Below are positions 7,551-16,823 of a stretch of DNA of 53,074 bases, piece by piece. Made by a program: the position numbers and the translations under genes. The notes under the pieces are model-generated. The model searched no databases. It had not been told where the DNA came from and saw nothing but the letters and a program-made list of their open reading frames with translations. Within the stretch, counting starts at the first letter, position 1. The number at the start of each line of letters is the position of its first letter. Source of the DNA: Acidobacteria bacterium 13_1_20CM_3_53_8 (lineage in GTDB: Bacteria > Acidobacteriota > Blastocatellia > Pyrinomonadales > Pyrinomonadaceae); contig MNJR01000136.1 of NCBI GenBank assembly GCA_001920415.1, positions 40,535-93,608 on the forward strand, given 5' to 3'.

Positions 7551-10394
7551 TTACGGATTAGGTCTGGCCGCTGGCGTTGCAGCAGGCGCTGCTACGGTGG
7601 GCGGATGCGCCTGGAAATCGCCAGCCTTGATGATGACAATCTTCGTAGGGTCAATGTGACGGCGCATCGCCCCTAAAATTTGGTCTGGCGTCAGCGCAGC
7701 TATTTTCTGCTCGAACTCTGCATCCCAGTTGAGCGTGCGACCTAAGAACAGGTAGGCCGAAAGTCTACGCGCAAGGGCAGAATCCTGCGCGCGATTGACC
7801 TGCTGAGTTTGAAGAAAACCGGACTTGGCAGCAGCGACCTCTTCGGCGCTAAAACCTTCGCTGAGCGCTCGCTGAATCTCTTCGCGGAACGCAGCTTCTA
7901 ATCGCTCCACGTTCTGCGGCGCGTAGATGGCGAACGTTGTGAAGCTGCCGTAACGATCCAGCGGACTGATGAAGAGCGACGAGCCTACGCTGTAGCTCAA
8001 GCCTTCGCGCTGGCGTATGCGCGTGGCAAGGCGCGAATTTAAAAATCCTCCGCCAAGCATATAGTTGCCCAAAACGAGCGCAGGATAGTCTGGATCATCG
8101 TCGCGTATGTTCATGTTCAGCCCGGCGATGAATGAAGCGTTCGCCTTGTCCGGCGTGTTGAATGATTGATTCAGAGCGGGAACCGCCGTGTAGACGCTCT
8201 CCACGCGCGCAAATTTCTTGGGACTCTTCCAACTACCGAAAAGGTCTGTTGCGAGTTTGGAAATCTCCTGCGCGTCGAAATCGCCTACGACCGCAAGCTG
8301 CGCGTCCGATGCTCCGTAGAAGTCCGTGTAAAACTTCTTCACGTCGTCGAGAGTTGCGGCGCGCAGGTCTGCTACATCTTCATCGTAGGTGGGAGTGTAA
8401 CGCACGTCGCCTTTAGGATAAGGGTTGACGTGGCGATTGAAGGCTGTCGCCGTCACGAAACGCGGCTCGCTTTTCTGCGATTCAAGATTTGTCAACACTT
8501 CCTGCTTGAGCAACTCAAACTCGTTTGCGGGAAACGCAGGCTCGCGCAAGACTTCAGCGACTAGCTTCAGAACTTCCCCGAAATTCTCGCGCGTGGTTTC
8601 GATGGAGACCAGCGCTTGAGTTGCCCCACCCACGACAACGACGCGCGCTTTCAATCGGTCGAATTCGTCGTGCAACTGCTGGCGCGTGTGCTTCGTAGTC
8701 CCCCGCATGAGCATCTGTCCTGCGAGCGTCGCCGCCGCAGAGCGGTTCATCAAGCTCTGCGCGTCGCCAAAGCGCAACGTCATAGTTGCGATAACAGTCT
8801 GCCCGCGCGTCTTCTTTGACAGCAGCGCCATCTTCATGCCGTTTGGCGCTGCATTGCGAACCGTGCGCGACTCTATGTTCGTGGGCGACGGGTCGAACGC
8901 CTCGCCAGATGCTACGGCAGCCTCGCCGTGATAGTTGTTCACCATCGCGTTGACATCCGGCGTGGGCGGAATCTCTGCGCGGTCAGGGCGCGCGGTCGGG
9001 ATGAAGAGTCCGAGCGTGCGGTTCGACGGTTTGAAATATTGCGAGGCCACGCGCTGCACATCTTCGGGCGTGACCTTTCGTATGCGGTCGCGGTGAATGA
9101 AGAACAAGCGCCAGTCGCCCATAGCCATCCACTCGCTCAATTCAAGGCCGACGCGCTCCGAATTGTTCAGCGTCAGGTCAACGTTCTTCAATAGCGAAGT
9201 CCGCGCGCGCTCAACCTCCTCGCGCGTTGGCGGCGTTGCCGAAAAATTCTCAACGGTTTGAATGAGCGCGTCACGCGCAGCGTCTAGCGATGTATCCTGA
9301 CGGACTTCCGCGCCGAGGATGGCAGTGCCCGGCTCGCGCTGTTGGTAATTTAAGCCGAATACGCTGGTCGCCTTGTGACTCTCGACCAGAGCTTTGTAGA
9401 GCCTTCCCGTTGTGTCTGCGGTCAGTATGTGATTCAGCACATCAATCGCAGCGAAATCCTGATGCGAACCGGCAGGGACGTGATAGACGACGCCTACGGC
9501 CTGCACATCGCCCACGCGCCTTAAGGTCACTTCGCGCTCGCCGTCCTGCGTTGGCTCCGCCGTGTAAGTTTTCTGAATCACGCGGGCGGGTCGCTGTATA
9601 GCCCCGAAATATTTTTGGATAAGACCGAGAGTTTTGCTTTCGTCGAATTTCCCTGCGACGAGCAGAATGGCGTTATCCGGCTGGTAGTAGTTGTGATAGA
9701 AAGCCTGCAAGCGTTCAATCGGCACATTCTCAATGTCTGAGCGCGCGCCTATTGTTGAATGGCCGTAGTTGTGCCATAGGAAGGCCGTTGACATCATGCG
9801 CTCGATCATTATGTTGACGGGGCTATTCTCGCCGCGCTCATACTCGTTGCGCACTACGGTCATCTCGCTGTCCAGGTCGCGCCGGGCTATGAACGAGTTA
9901 ATCATGCGGTCTGATTCCAACTCTAAAGCCCAGTTCAGATTCTCGTCGGTCGCAGCGAATGTCTCGTAATAGTTGGTGCGATCAAGCCACGTTGTGCCGT
10001 TCGGTCGCGCGCCATGCTCCGTCAATTCCTGCGGGACGTTTTTGTGCTTCGGCGTTCCCTTGAACATCATGTGTTCCAGTAGGTGCGCCATGCCCGTCTC
10101 GCCGTAGTTCTCGTTGCGCGAGCCTACCATGTAAGTGATGTTCACAGTGGTCGTGGGCTTCGTCATATCTGGAGACAGCAGCACGCGCAGTCCATTTTGC
10201 AAACGATACTCCGTTATCCCTTCGACGCTCGTCACGCGCTCGACGCCCTGCGGAAGAACTGTGGCGGACGATTGAGCGGGCGCGCCCGAGGCTTGCGCCG
10301 GATTCTGAGCGCGAAGAAGCGGCGCGTTCGTGATGATTGCTGCCAACAAAAGAGCGAGCAGCAATTTTTGGGACAAAACTCTGCGAGTCTTCAT
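7551..10394 (-). CDS. M16 family zinc peptidase, two-domain, secreted
   Basis: The protein has 947 residues with a cleavable signal peptide (hydrophobic LLLALLLAAIITNA, cleavage near LLRAQ). The inverted zinc motif H-x-x-E-H is at residues 104-108 (AHLLEHMMFKGT), and the third ligand is expected in the RNEYERGENSP segment. A second, inactive M16 half follows from about residue 500 (lacking HxxEH, with PALVLGNYMLGGG and RQREGLSYSVGS motifs). This is the usual fused active/inactive pair that forms a clamshell chamber for short, unfolded peptides. It is probably periplasmic. The ATG has GGAG eight bases upstream. A Pro/Ala-rich tail ends the protein. Confidence 0.93.
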   Translation of the reverse strand: MKTRRVLSQKLLLALLLAAIITNAPLLRAQNPAQASGAPAQSSATVLPQGVERVTSVEGITEYRLQNGLRVLLSPDMTKPTTTVNITYMVGSRNENYGETGMAHLLEHMMFKGTPKHKNVPQELTEHGARPNGTTWLDRTNYYETFAATDENLNWALELESDRMINSFIARRDLDSEMTVVRNEYERGENSPVNIMIERMMSTAFLWHNYGHSTIGARSDIENVPIERLQAFYHNYYQPDNAILLVAGKFDESKTLGLIQKYFGAIQRPARVIQKTYTAEPTQDGEREVTLRRVGDVQAVGVVYHVPAGSHQDFAAIDVLNHILTADTTGRLYKALVESHKATSVFGLNYQQREPGTAILGAEVRQDTSLDAARDALIQTVENFSATPPTREEVERARTSLLKNVDLTLNNSERVGLELSEWMAMGDWRLFFIHRDRIRKVTPEDVQRVASQYFKPSNRTLGLFIPTARPDRAEIPPTPDVNAMVNNYHGEAAVASGEAFDPSPTNIESRTVRNAAPNGMKMALLSKKTRGQTVIATMTLRFGDAQSLMNRSAAATLAGQMLMRGTTKHTRQQLHDEFDRLKARVVVVGGATQALVSIETTRENFGEVLKLVAEVLREPAFPANEFELLKQEVLTNLESQKSEPRFVTATAFNRHVNPYPKGDVRYTPTYDEDVADLRAATLDDVKKFYTDFYGASDAQLAVVGDFDAQEISKLATDLFGSWKSPKKFARVESVYTAVPALNQSFNTPDKANASFIAGLNMNIRDDDPDYPALVLGNYMLGGGFLNSRLATRIRQREGLSYSVGSSLFISPLDRYGSFTTFAIYAPQNVERLEAAFREEIQRALSEGFSAEEVAAAKSGFLQTQQVNRAQDSALARRLSAYLFLGRTLNWDAEFEQKIAALTPDQILGAMRRHIDPTKIVIIKAGDFQAHPPTVAAPAATPAARPNP

Positions 10395-10478
10395 TGATTA
10401 TTCTCCAAAATGATTTTTATTCAGGTCGGCGAAAAAGTGCCGACTTCTTCGTATGAAACGATTCTTGGTTTGAGAGCG

Positions 10479-10622
10479 GAAAAAGGAGAAGGCAAATGAA
10501 AGGCAAAAGTAAAAAGGTAAAAGGCAAAAGTTAAGAGGAAGCCAATATTTAATAAGAATGCTTTTAGCCTTATCCCTTTTGCCTTTTTACTTTTACCTTT
10601 TGCCTTTCCTTTTGCCTTCTCA
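10479..10622. repeat. period-7 palindrome, type B (GGCAAAA/GTAAAAA units), copy 1
   Basis: The left arm (10479-10531) consists of 7-nt units GGCAAAA, GTAAAAA, GGTAAAA. The right arm (10572-10622) is its reverse complement, and a unique AT-rich loop lies between. The right arm runs into the stop codon of the alcohol dehydrogenase gene, so the element lies immediately 3' of that gene and could fold at the end of its mRNA. Confidence 0.9.
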
Positions 10623-11648
10623 CATAACGAGGACGAGTTTACCAAATTGGGTGCGATCCTGCATCAACTCGTGCGCGCGCCGCGCTTCTTTCAAAGGCAG
10701 CGTACTGTCAACGACCGCGCGAATCTTTCCGCTCTCGATGAATTTTATAGCCTGAAGCAGTTCAGCTTTTGAACCCATGAACGAGCCTAGCAATGAGAGA
10801 TGGCGATAAAAAAGCTGGCGCAAGTCCGTGCGCGCATCGTAGCCGGAGGTTGCGCCGCACGTCACAAGCCTTCCATTTTTCGCAAGCGCCAGAATTGAGC
10901 CGGGCCACGTCTCTGCGCCCGTGTGCTCGAACACAACGTCGCAGCCTCGCTTCGCCGTCAATCGTCTAACTTCTCTGGGCCAATCAGCGTTCGTGTAATT
11001 TACAGTCTCGTCCGCGCCAAGCTCGCGCGCTTTAGCAAGTTTTTCGTCCGAACTCGCCGTAGCAATCACGCGCGCTCCGCGCAGCTTTGCAATCTGAATC
11101 CCCACAGAACCCACGCCGCTTCCCGCCGCGTGAATCAGAACATCCTCGCCCGGCTGAACTCCAGCGCGCGTAACCAGCATGTGCCATGCGGTCACGGTCA
11201 CGAGCGGCAGCGCAGCAGCCTCTTCCCAACTTAAATCTTTAGGCTTCGGTATGACGTTCACGCCGGGCGCAGCGACCAACTCGGCGTATCCTCCGTTACG
11301 ACGATAGCCTATGATGTCGTACTCAGGACAAAGATTGTCGCGACCGCTCAAGCATTCCACGCAGTGGCCGCACGACACGCCCGGCTGCAACATCACATTG
11401 TCGCCCGGCTTCACCCAGGTAACAACATCTCCGACCTCGCGCACCACGCCCGCGATGTCGTTGCCTAGAATGTGCGGCAATCTTATCTCTACGCCGGGAA
11501 GACCGCCGCGCGCCCACACGTCCAGATGATTCAGAGCGCACGCGCGCACTTCAACCAAAACCTCGTTCGCCCTTATCTCAGGCTCCGGCACATCAGCATA
11601 TTCGAGCACTTCAGGCCCACCATGATTTTTGAAGATGACAGCCTTCAT
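10620..11648 (-). CDS. zinc-dependent alcohol dehydrogenase / quinone oxidoreductase family
   Basis: About 342 residues of the medium-chain dehydrogenase family. It has the catalytic-domain opening (ALNHLDVWARGG and GNDIAGVVREVG), the structural zinc loop with four Cys (SCGHCVECLSGRDNLC), and the Rossmann motif AAGSGVGSVGIQIAKLRGA for NAD(P). The substrate is unknown. The ATG at 11648 is preferred because GAGG lies six bases upstream and the protein then starts MKAVIFKNHGG, as is typical. An in-frame ATG 21 bases further upstream is less likely. It is a single-gene unit flanked by a repeat on its 3' side. Confidence 0.9.
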   Translation of the reverse strand: MKAVIFKNHGGPEVLEYADVPEPEIRANEVLVEVRACALNHLDVWARGGLPGVEIRLPHILGNDIAGVVREVGDVVTWVKPGDNVMLQPGVSCGHCVECLSGRDNLCPEYDIIGYRRNGGYAELVAAPGVNVIPKPKDLSWEEAAALPLVTVTAWHMLVTRAGVQPGEDVLIHAAGSGVGSVGIQIAKLRGARVIATASSDEKLAKARELGADETVNYTNADWPREVRRLTAKRGCDVVFEHTGAETWPGSILALAKNGRLVTCGATSGYDARTDLRQLFYRHLSLLGSFMGSKAELLQAIKFIESGKIRAVVDSTLPLKEARRAHELMQDRTQFGKLVLVM

Positions 11649-11770
11649 TAGAAACCTCAATATATACATTCTAATGAGATGTTCGGATAATAGCTTAGCG
11701 ATATATTATCAGCCTATCAAAAAATTAAGCCTTAAGATTCTTTGAAACTTGCGCGATCTAACTTTGCAAG

Positions 11771-11794
11771 AAAAAAGCTACTTTGAAAGTAGCC
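11771..11794 (-). terminator. rho-independent terminator
   Basis: A GC-containing 8-bp stem (GCTACTTT with AAAGTAGC) is followed, read on the minus strand, by a run of six T. It lies about 55 bases after the stop of the small lipoprotein gene at 11849-12100, and it is the natural terminator for that minus-strand two-gene unit. Confidence 0.8.
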
Positions 11795-11848
11795 TTTTCT
11801 AAAGTCGGAAGACCGGATGAAGGTTAGAAGCAAGGCAGGTCTGAATGG

Positions 11849-12100
11849 CTAATATACTTCACCAACTAAAACCATGTCAGTCCTTATGTCCCCACAATTA
11901 ACACCGGAACTAACATTCGCTATATCGTGGTTTCCATTGTCATCCGCTTCAAAAGATCCATTTACCGTGTTCCCGTCGGAGCCTGTATACGTATATTCGT
12001 AGAACTCATGAGCCACTAGACCGGTAACTCGACAAGTCTGAGTGTCTACACACGCACTTAGAAAGAGGATGAAAAAGAGCGCGATGATTATTCGATTCAT
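11849..12100 (-). CDS. small lipoprotein of unknown function
   Basis: The protein has 83 residues with a clear lipoprotein signal: MNRIIIALFFILFLSAC, lipid-bearing Cys at position 17. The mature part is about 65 residues, acidic, with two further Cys (TCRVTG and VNCGDIR) that may form a disulfide. The start codon overlaps the stop of the upstream 323-residue gene (ATGA), so the pair is translationally coupled. No known family. Confidence 0.7.
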   Translation of the reverse strand: MNRIIIALFFILFLSACVDTQTCRVTGLVAHEFYEYTYTGSDGNTVNGSFEADDNGNHDIANVSSGVNCGDIRTDMVLVGEVY

Positions 12101-13068
12101 GATGCGCTCCTTTCTTCAATCCTGTCCAAAATCGAGTTCACAGTCCGCTCGTCGAAAACTATGTCGAGCGGGGAGGAGACTAAGTAGCCGTTCACCCCGT
12201 ACGCTGTGTGTCCGTCAGGACTTGGGTAGTTTTGTCCGCTAACTCTGGTTAGCCCTGCCTGTATTCCCTGCATTCGCTTATTCAAGTTCTCTTCCGAATC
12301 GCACAAAATATCCTGGCTGGCTGCCGAATAAGTTATGAGCACGGCTTGGAGCGGCGTGACGCCCATACTTCCTTCCGTATCATTAGCCACATTCCACGCT
12401 CCGCCGAACTGCTCAGGCACAGCTCCGCTTAACACGCGCGCAACTCTCTTTACATTGTCCTCGACGGCTCTGTGAGCCACGTCCCTGAATGCCCCTTCAA
12501 TACTTCTGCGTCTCATGGCTTTCATCTCTGCTACGAATCTCTCCGAAGAGATGATAGTGCTCATCCCCACTTGGGCTTTAATCGCGGTGCGACGGCGGAA
12601 ACTTTCCGGCAAGTCAGGAGCATTAAAGCCGCGAAGAGCGTCGTCAACGTGTGTGATCTCTTGGTCACTGAGTCTGGATAAGCGTTCGAGCGCGGTCTCA
12701 GAAAGTACATCACTGAGTTCGGACATGGTGAGCCGTCGTCTAGCGCCGGACAGCGTACTCGCTTCCATAGCGGCCAGCCGATTCTTGGTTGGACCGCTCA
12801 ACTTAACCCCAGAGCGCTTGAAGATGAAATTGTCTACCGAATTGACGGAATCACGAACGACTCCAAATGAATCGCCCAGTGAGGCGAATTGAACTTCGCG
12901 CCCAACTCCATCGCGTATGCGTGCGTGGAAATGCCGCTTCATCTCCGCTAGATTATTTTGCTGTAGTGCTGTTGAGCGCCGGACGTTCGTGCCTATTAGG
13001 ATTATGCAGAGGACGCCGAACGCGGCTACAGTGAAGTATATACTTCGGGATGGGTAAGGGAGTTTCAT
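12097..13068 (-). CDS. membrane-anchored protein of unknown function
   Basis: The protein has 323 residues. An N-terminal membrane segment (YFTVAAFGVLCIILIGTNV) is followed by a long soluble, largely helical region with many Arg, Glu and Ser. The C-terminal part has a short region with sparse similarity to known folds (GVTPLQAVLITYSAASQDILC and YGVNGYLVSSPLDIVFDERT). No catalytic motif is visible. AAAGGA lies nine bases before the ATG. It forms an operon with the downstream small lipoprotein, which suggests a shared envelope role (inference). Confidence 0.7.
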   Translation of the reverse strand: MKLPYPSRSIYFTVAAFGVLCIILIGTNVRRSTALQQNNLAEMKRHFHARIRDGVGREVQFASLGDSFGVVRDSVNSVDNFIFKRSGVKLSGPTKNRLAAMEASTLSGARRRLTMSELSDVLSETALERLSRLSDQEITHVDDALRGFNAPDLPESFRRRTAIKAQVGMSTIISSERFVAEMKAMRRRSIEGAFRDVAHRAVEDNVKRVARVLSGAVPEQFGGAWNVANDTEGSMGVTPLQAVLITYSAASQDILCDSEENLNKRMQGIQAGLTRVSGQNYPSPDGHTAYGVNGYLVSSPLDIVFDERTVNSILDRIEERSAS

Positions 13069-13236
13069 CTTGAGGTTTCCTTTCGTGAAAAACTGACTGG
13101 CTGTCAGCGGGTTAGATTACCTGCGAGGAATTGGGTGACGGACGAATCCTATACCCAATACTTTAAGCTGTCAATGAAGTTTTTTGAAGGTCATCGGACT
13201 CCGATTCAAGGCGGACGGGTGAGGAAGGTAAACAAA

Positions 13237-13728
13237 ATGAACAAGACACTGATAGGCGTGATGGGGCCGGGCGATGGCGCGACCGAAGATGAGATGAAAG
13301 CGGCTTTCGAGCTTGGCAGTCTCATAGCACGCGAGGGCTGGGTGCTGGTCACTGGCGGAAGAAGCGCGGGCGTGATGGACGCTGCAAGTCGCGGCGCTAA
13401 ATCGGCTGGCGGATTGACCGTCGGGATTCTTCCGTCGAAAGTTGCCAGAGATGTTTCAGAGGCCGTTGATGTTCCAATCTTCACGGACATGGGGCAGGCG
13501 CGCAATAACATCAACGTGCTTTCGAGCCGAGCGGTTGTAGCGTGCGGCATGAGCGCTGGCACGGCCTCCGAGATTGCGCTTGCTTTGAAAGCTAAGAAGA
13601 AGGTCGTTCTATTGAAGTTGAATCAAGAGAGCGAAGCCTTCTTCAAATCGCTTGGAGGTGATGATGTCGTCGTTGCCGAAAATCCGCGCGAGGCCGTTGA
13701 TGCCGTGAAGAAAATTATTGGAGCTTAG
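13237..13728 (+). CDS. LOG/TIGR00725-like Rossmann protein
   Basis: About 163 residues of the SLOG superfamily: IGVMGPGDGA at the start, the VTGGRSAGVMDAASRGA segment corresponding to the GGxxGxMxAxxxGA nucleotide motif, and the later SRAVVACGMSAGTASEIALAL in place of the PGGxGTxxE motif. Close relatives are annotated as TIGR00725 family; the true LOG enzymes release cytokinin from nucleoside monophosphates. Because the PGGxGT motif is altered to GMSAGT, enzymatic activity should not be assumed. The ATG at 13237 has GAGGAAGG eight bases upstream; an earlier in-frame start (13135) has no such support. Confidence 0.82.
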   Translation: MNKTLIGVMGPGDGATEDEMKAAFELGSLIAREGWVLVTGGRSAGVMDAASRGAKSAGGLTVGILPSKVARDVSEAVDVPIFTDMGQARNNINVLSSRAVVACGMSAGTASEIALALKAKKKVVLLKLNQESEAFFKSLGGDDVVVAENPREAVDAVKKIIGA

Positions 13729-13770
13729 AAGATTTCGGACGTTTCCTTAACATGAAACAGTTATAAGAGA

Positions 13771-13854
13771 GTAAATGATCCACGAACCACACTAAGCCAC
13801 ACGAAACGAGCGGTTCTATTCGTGTCTTTTCGTGTGGCTTAGTGGATCATTTAC
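13771..13854. repeat. long palindrome between convergent genes (type G)
   Basis: An outer arm of 13 bp (13771-13783 with 13842-13854) and an inner arm of 15 bp (13792-13806 with 13828-13842) are separated by a small asymmetric bulge and a 21-base loop. It lies between the convergent LOG-like gene and lipA. It would fold into a strong hairpin in transcripts of either strand and may serve as a two-way terminator, although no long T-run follows. Confidence 0.85.
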
Positions 13855-13870
13855 CGCTTTAAGACTTATA

Positions 13871-14800
13871 TCAAATTCGCGTTTCTGTAATGTGAGTATC
13901 TTCCGCCTGCTGTCGCGCGTGATAAGAGGAGCGAGTCAGCGGGCTTGATTCTACGTGACGAAAGCCCATCGTCATGCCAATCTTTCTCCACTCTTCAAAC
14001 TCTTCCGGCGTGACGAAGCGCTCAACCGGCAGACGACGTTCGTAAGGCTGTAAATACTGTCCTATGGTCATGATGTTGACCGAAGATTTTCGTAAATCCT
14101 TCATCAACTCCACGACCTCATCGAAAGTCTCGCCAAGGCCGACCATGATGCCGCTCTTCGTCAACATCCCTCGCCGCTCTTCATCACGGCGACGCGCCGC
14201 GCGTTCAAGCAAAGTTAGAGATTGTTGATAATCTGCATCTGGACGAACGCGACGATAAAGGCGCGCAATCGTCTCTGTGTTGTGGTTGAGCACATCCGGC
14301 TGCGCGTCCAGCACAGTATTCAGCGCAGCCTCGTCACCATTGAAATCAGGAATCAGAACTTCTATCTTGCAATCAGGGTTGAGCGCGCGAACCTGTCGAA
14401 TGGTCTCAGCCCAGTGCGCTGCGCCGCCGTCCACTAAATCATCTCGATTCACGGAAGTGATAACCGTGTGCGCTAATTCAAGGTGGCGCACGGCCTCCGC
14501 TACGTGGCGCGGCTCTTCCGTATCGAGCGACGCAGGCACGCCCTTGTTGACGGCGCAGAATCCGCAGTGGCGCGTGCATGTGTCGCCGCCCAGCATGAAG
14601 GTCGCCGTTCGGTCAGTCCAGCACTCGAAGATGTTAGGGCAGCGCGCCTCCTGGCAGACAGTGTGCAGGTTCAACCCTTCTATCAGATTCAGCACGTGGT
14701 TCTGATTAGTTGGATCGCCCAGACGGATTTTCAGCCACTCAGGCTTAGGCTGGCGCGGTTTCGTGCGCGTAGTGTTTAGAACTCTCAGTTCGCGGCTCAA
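13871..14800 (-). CDS. lipA: lipoyl synthase
   Basis: The 309-residue radical-SAM enzyme inserts two sulfurs into octanoyl groups on lipoyl domains. Both clusters are visible. The auxiliary cluster has Cys at 49, 54 and 60 (CQEARCPNIFEC), and the radical-SAM CxxxCxxC has Cys at 75, 79 and 82 (CTRHCGFC). The C-terminal RSSY that supplies the serine ligand is intact. The start is a TTG with GGAG ten bases upstream; no ATG fits. It works with lipB (15964-16614) on the E2 encoded at 20476-21969. Confidence 0.96.
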   Translation of the reverse strand: MSRELRVLNTTRTKPRQPKPEWLKIRLGDPTNQNHVLNLIEGLNLHTVCQEARCPNIFECWTDRTATFMLGGDTCTRHCGFCAVNKGVPASLDTEEPRHVAEAVRHLELAHTVITSVNRDDLVDGGAAHWAETIRQVRALNPDCKIEVLIPDFNGDEAALNTVLDAQPDVLNHNTETIARLYRRVRPDADYQQSLTLLERAARRRDEERRGMLTKSGIMVGLGETFDEVVELMKDLRKSSVNIMTIGQYLQPYERRLPVERFVTPEEFEEWRKIGMTMGFRHVESSPLTRSSYHARQQAEDTHITETRI

Positions 14801-14829
14801 TCTTTAATTACTCCGAAAGTTTGATGCAA

Positions 14830-15816
14830 TTATTCTATCACCTTAGCGTTTGCGTTGTCGTTCGAGCGTATGAGAAGTTTAGCAAGCATCTCAGGATCAA
14901 TGTTACCGCCCGACAGAACTACGCCAACGCGCTTCACATTTTCTGGAATCTTCTTAAATAGAATCGCCGCCGCGCCTGCGACCCCGCTTGGCTCCACAAG
15001 AATCTTCATGCGGAAGAGTATGAACTTGAGCGTGGCTATAATCTCTTCGTCTGAAACTGTAAACACGTCTTCAGCGTTTCGCTGAGTCACTGGGAAAGTG
15101 AGCGCGCCGGGCGTCTGCATGCGCAGGCCGTCTGCTATGGTCGGGGGCGGCGGAATCGAGACGCGCTCGCCTTTTATGAAAGACTGTCGCGTGTCGTCAG
15201 CCGATTCAGGCTCGACCGCGAAGCAGCGTATTTCCGGATTGATGGCTTTAGCGGCAGTGCTCGCTCCGGCGAAAAGTCCGCCACCGCTGCAAGGCGTAAC
15301 GATTGAATCCAAATCCGGGACTTCTTCCAAAAGCTCAAGCGCGCAAGTTCCCTGCCCTGCCATCACAAGAAAATCATCGAAGGGCGAGACGACGACCAGA
15401 CGCTCGCGCTCAGCAATCTTCAGGGCGATTGCTTCACGATCCTCGCGCTGGCGATCAAACAGCACGACCTCTGCGCCGTAGCCTTTCGTCGCCGAGACCT
15501 TCGACTGCGGCGCGTCCGAAGGCATGACCACAACGGCGCGTGTTCCGGCCTCGCGCGCCGCGAGCGCAACAGCCTGCGCGTGATTGCCCGACGAGAATGC
15601 CACGACGCCGCGCCGTCTTTCTTCATCGGACAAAGACCTGATCTTGTTCGTTGCGCCGCGAAACTTGAACGCGCCCGCTCGCTGCAAGTTCTCGCACTTA
15701 AAGAAGACTTGAAAGCCTGTTGTTTCATTAAACGCGCGCGAGGTTAGAACGGGCGTGCGATGAATGAAAGATTGTATGCGCTCTCGCGCTTCGTATATGA
15801 GTTCAATGGTCAGCAT
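14830..15816 (-). CDS. threonine/serine ammonia-lyase, fold type II PLP enzyme
   Basis: About 328 residues. The PLP-binding Lys is in AGAFKFRGA, the substrate-loop motif is SSGNHAQAVALAA, and the phosphate-binding glycine loop is TPCSGGGLFAGAS. LSGGNIDP near the C-terminus is typical of threonine dehydratase and serine racemase. There is no C-terminal ACT domain, so it is the short, catabolic type; whether it deaminates threonine, serine or racemises serine cannot be decided here. The ATG at 15816 is preferred. An in-frame ATG at 15846 would lie inside the repeat at 15824-15969. No Shine-Dalgarno sequence is seen. Confidence 0.88.
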   Translation of the reverse strand: MLTIELIYEARERIQSFIHRTPVLTSRAFNETTGFQVFFKCENLQRAGAFKFRGATNKIRSLSDEERRRGVVAFSSGNHAQAVALAAREAGTRAVVVMPSDAPQSKVSATKGYGAEVVLFDRQREDREAIALKIAERERLVVVSPFDDFLVMAGQGTCALELLEEVPDLDSIVTPCSGGGLFAGASTAAKAINPEIRCFAVEPESADDTRQSFIKGERVSIPPPPTIADGLRMQTPGALTFPVTQRNAEDVFTVSDEEIIATLKFILFRMKILVEPSGVAGAAAILFKKIPENVKRVGVVLSGGNIDPEMLAKLLIRSNDNANAKVIE

Positions 15817-15823
15817 ATAAAAG

Positions 15824-15969
15824 CAGTGACGAGTGACAAGAATCATTTTTAATCTTTAATTCCAGATTTTTAGTAAAAGCGATTAGCTTCTTTCTTAATA
15901 CTGAAGATTATGAACTGAAAGCTTAATACTGAATTAAAGATTAAAAATTATTATTCTCTCTTGTCACTG
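15824..15969. repeat. inverted-repeat element type E, copy 1
   Basis: The arms at 15824-15862 and 15931-15969 pair (CAGTGAC...GTGACAAG, then AATTTTT/AATCTTT 7-nt units). The element ends seven bases before the ammonia-lyase ATG on one side and overlaps the lipB stop on the other. A second copy of the type lies at 25141-25274 in the same position relative to a start codon. Confidence 0.85.
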
Positions 15970-16614
15970 TCTTTGAAGTTTCATTTCAAAAACTTCTGCG
16001 AAGCGCACAATGATTCGTTTTCCCACCTCTTTCATATCAATCTCGCGCCCCAGCAATTCTTTCATGGAAGTCACGGGTTCGCCTTCGCAGGCTACGATTA
16101 GATTGAAGAAGCCGAGGTCTGTGTTGACGTTCAGGGCGAAGCCGTGCGTTGTGACCCAGCGCGCAATGTGAACGCCTATGGCCGCGACCTTGCCGCGCGT
16201 GGTGTGAACGCCCGTCAAGCCCTTGATGCGAAAGCTTTCTATACGGAAATCCGCGAGCGCGCGCATGATTGCCTCTTCAAGGTCACGCACGTAACGGTGA
16301 ACATCTTCTCGGTCTGGACTCAGATTGATAATAGGATAGCCTACGAGTTGGCCCAGACCGTGATAGGTGACACGGCCTCCGCGATTGGTCTCGAACACCA
16401 CGATTCTGCGCTCGCGCATCATCTCTTCAGTCGCAAGTATCCCGTCGTGTTTCGCGCCTCGCCCTAAAGTAAAAGTATGCGGGTGCTCGACTAGAAGAAG
16501 CGTGTCCGGCTGCTCGCCAGTCATCACACCGCGCTCACACTCTTTCTGCACGGCGAGCGCTGCGCCGTACTCCATCAAGCCCAGATGTCGAACTCTCAAC
16601 ACTCTTTCTCGCAT
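15964..16614 (-). CDS. lipB: lipoyl(octanoyl) transferase
   Basis: The 216-residue LipB moves octanoate from acyl carrier protein to the lipoyl domain. Conserved family elements are HTFTLGRGAKHDGIL, RGGRVTYHGLGQLVGYPI, the lysine in GKVAAIGVHIARWVTTHGFA and the catalytic Cys in FNLIVACE. Together with lipA nearby it gives the cell the complete endogenous lipoylation route for its 2-oxoacid dehydrogenase. The ATG at 16614 has no strong ribosome binding site. Confidence 0.96.
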   Translation of the reverse strand: MRERVLRVRHLGLMEYGAALAVQKECERGVMTGEQPDTLLLVEHPHTFTLGRGAKHDGILATEEMMRERRIVVFETNRGGRVTYHGLGQLVGYPIINLSPDREDVHRYVRDLEEAIMRALADFRIESFRIKGLTGVHTTRGKVAAIGVHIARWVTTHGFALNVNTDLGFFNLIVACEGEPVTSMKELLGREIDMKEVGKRIIVRFAEVFEMKLQRQ

Positions 16615-16634
16615 CTATAGAGATTGTAGCAAAA

Positions 16635-16748
16635 AACAGTTTACAGTTTTTAGTTTTCAGTTTTCAGAAGGATGAGTGCTCAATCTTGAACAGACAACTG
16701 CACCGTCCTCGCCTAACGAGCTACTGAAAACTAAAAACTGTAAACTGC
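16635..16748. repeat. period-7 palindrome, type A (CAGTTTT units), copy 1
   Basis: The arms are built of CAGTTTT, TAGTTTT and CAGTTTA units (16635-16667) and their reverse complement (16724-16748). The 56-base loop (16668-16723) is, with one substitution, the same as the loop of copy 2 at 17352-17476. The two copies flank the secreted-protein gene. Confidence 0.92.
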
Positions 16749-16823
16749 TTTATCCGCACTTGACGCTGTGGTGAAGAGAGGAATAGTTTGAGTAAAACAG
16801 ATCGGGAAAAGGAGAACACCGTT

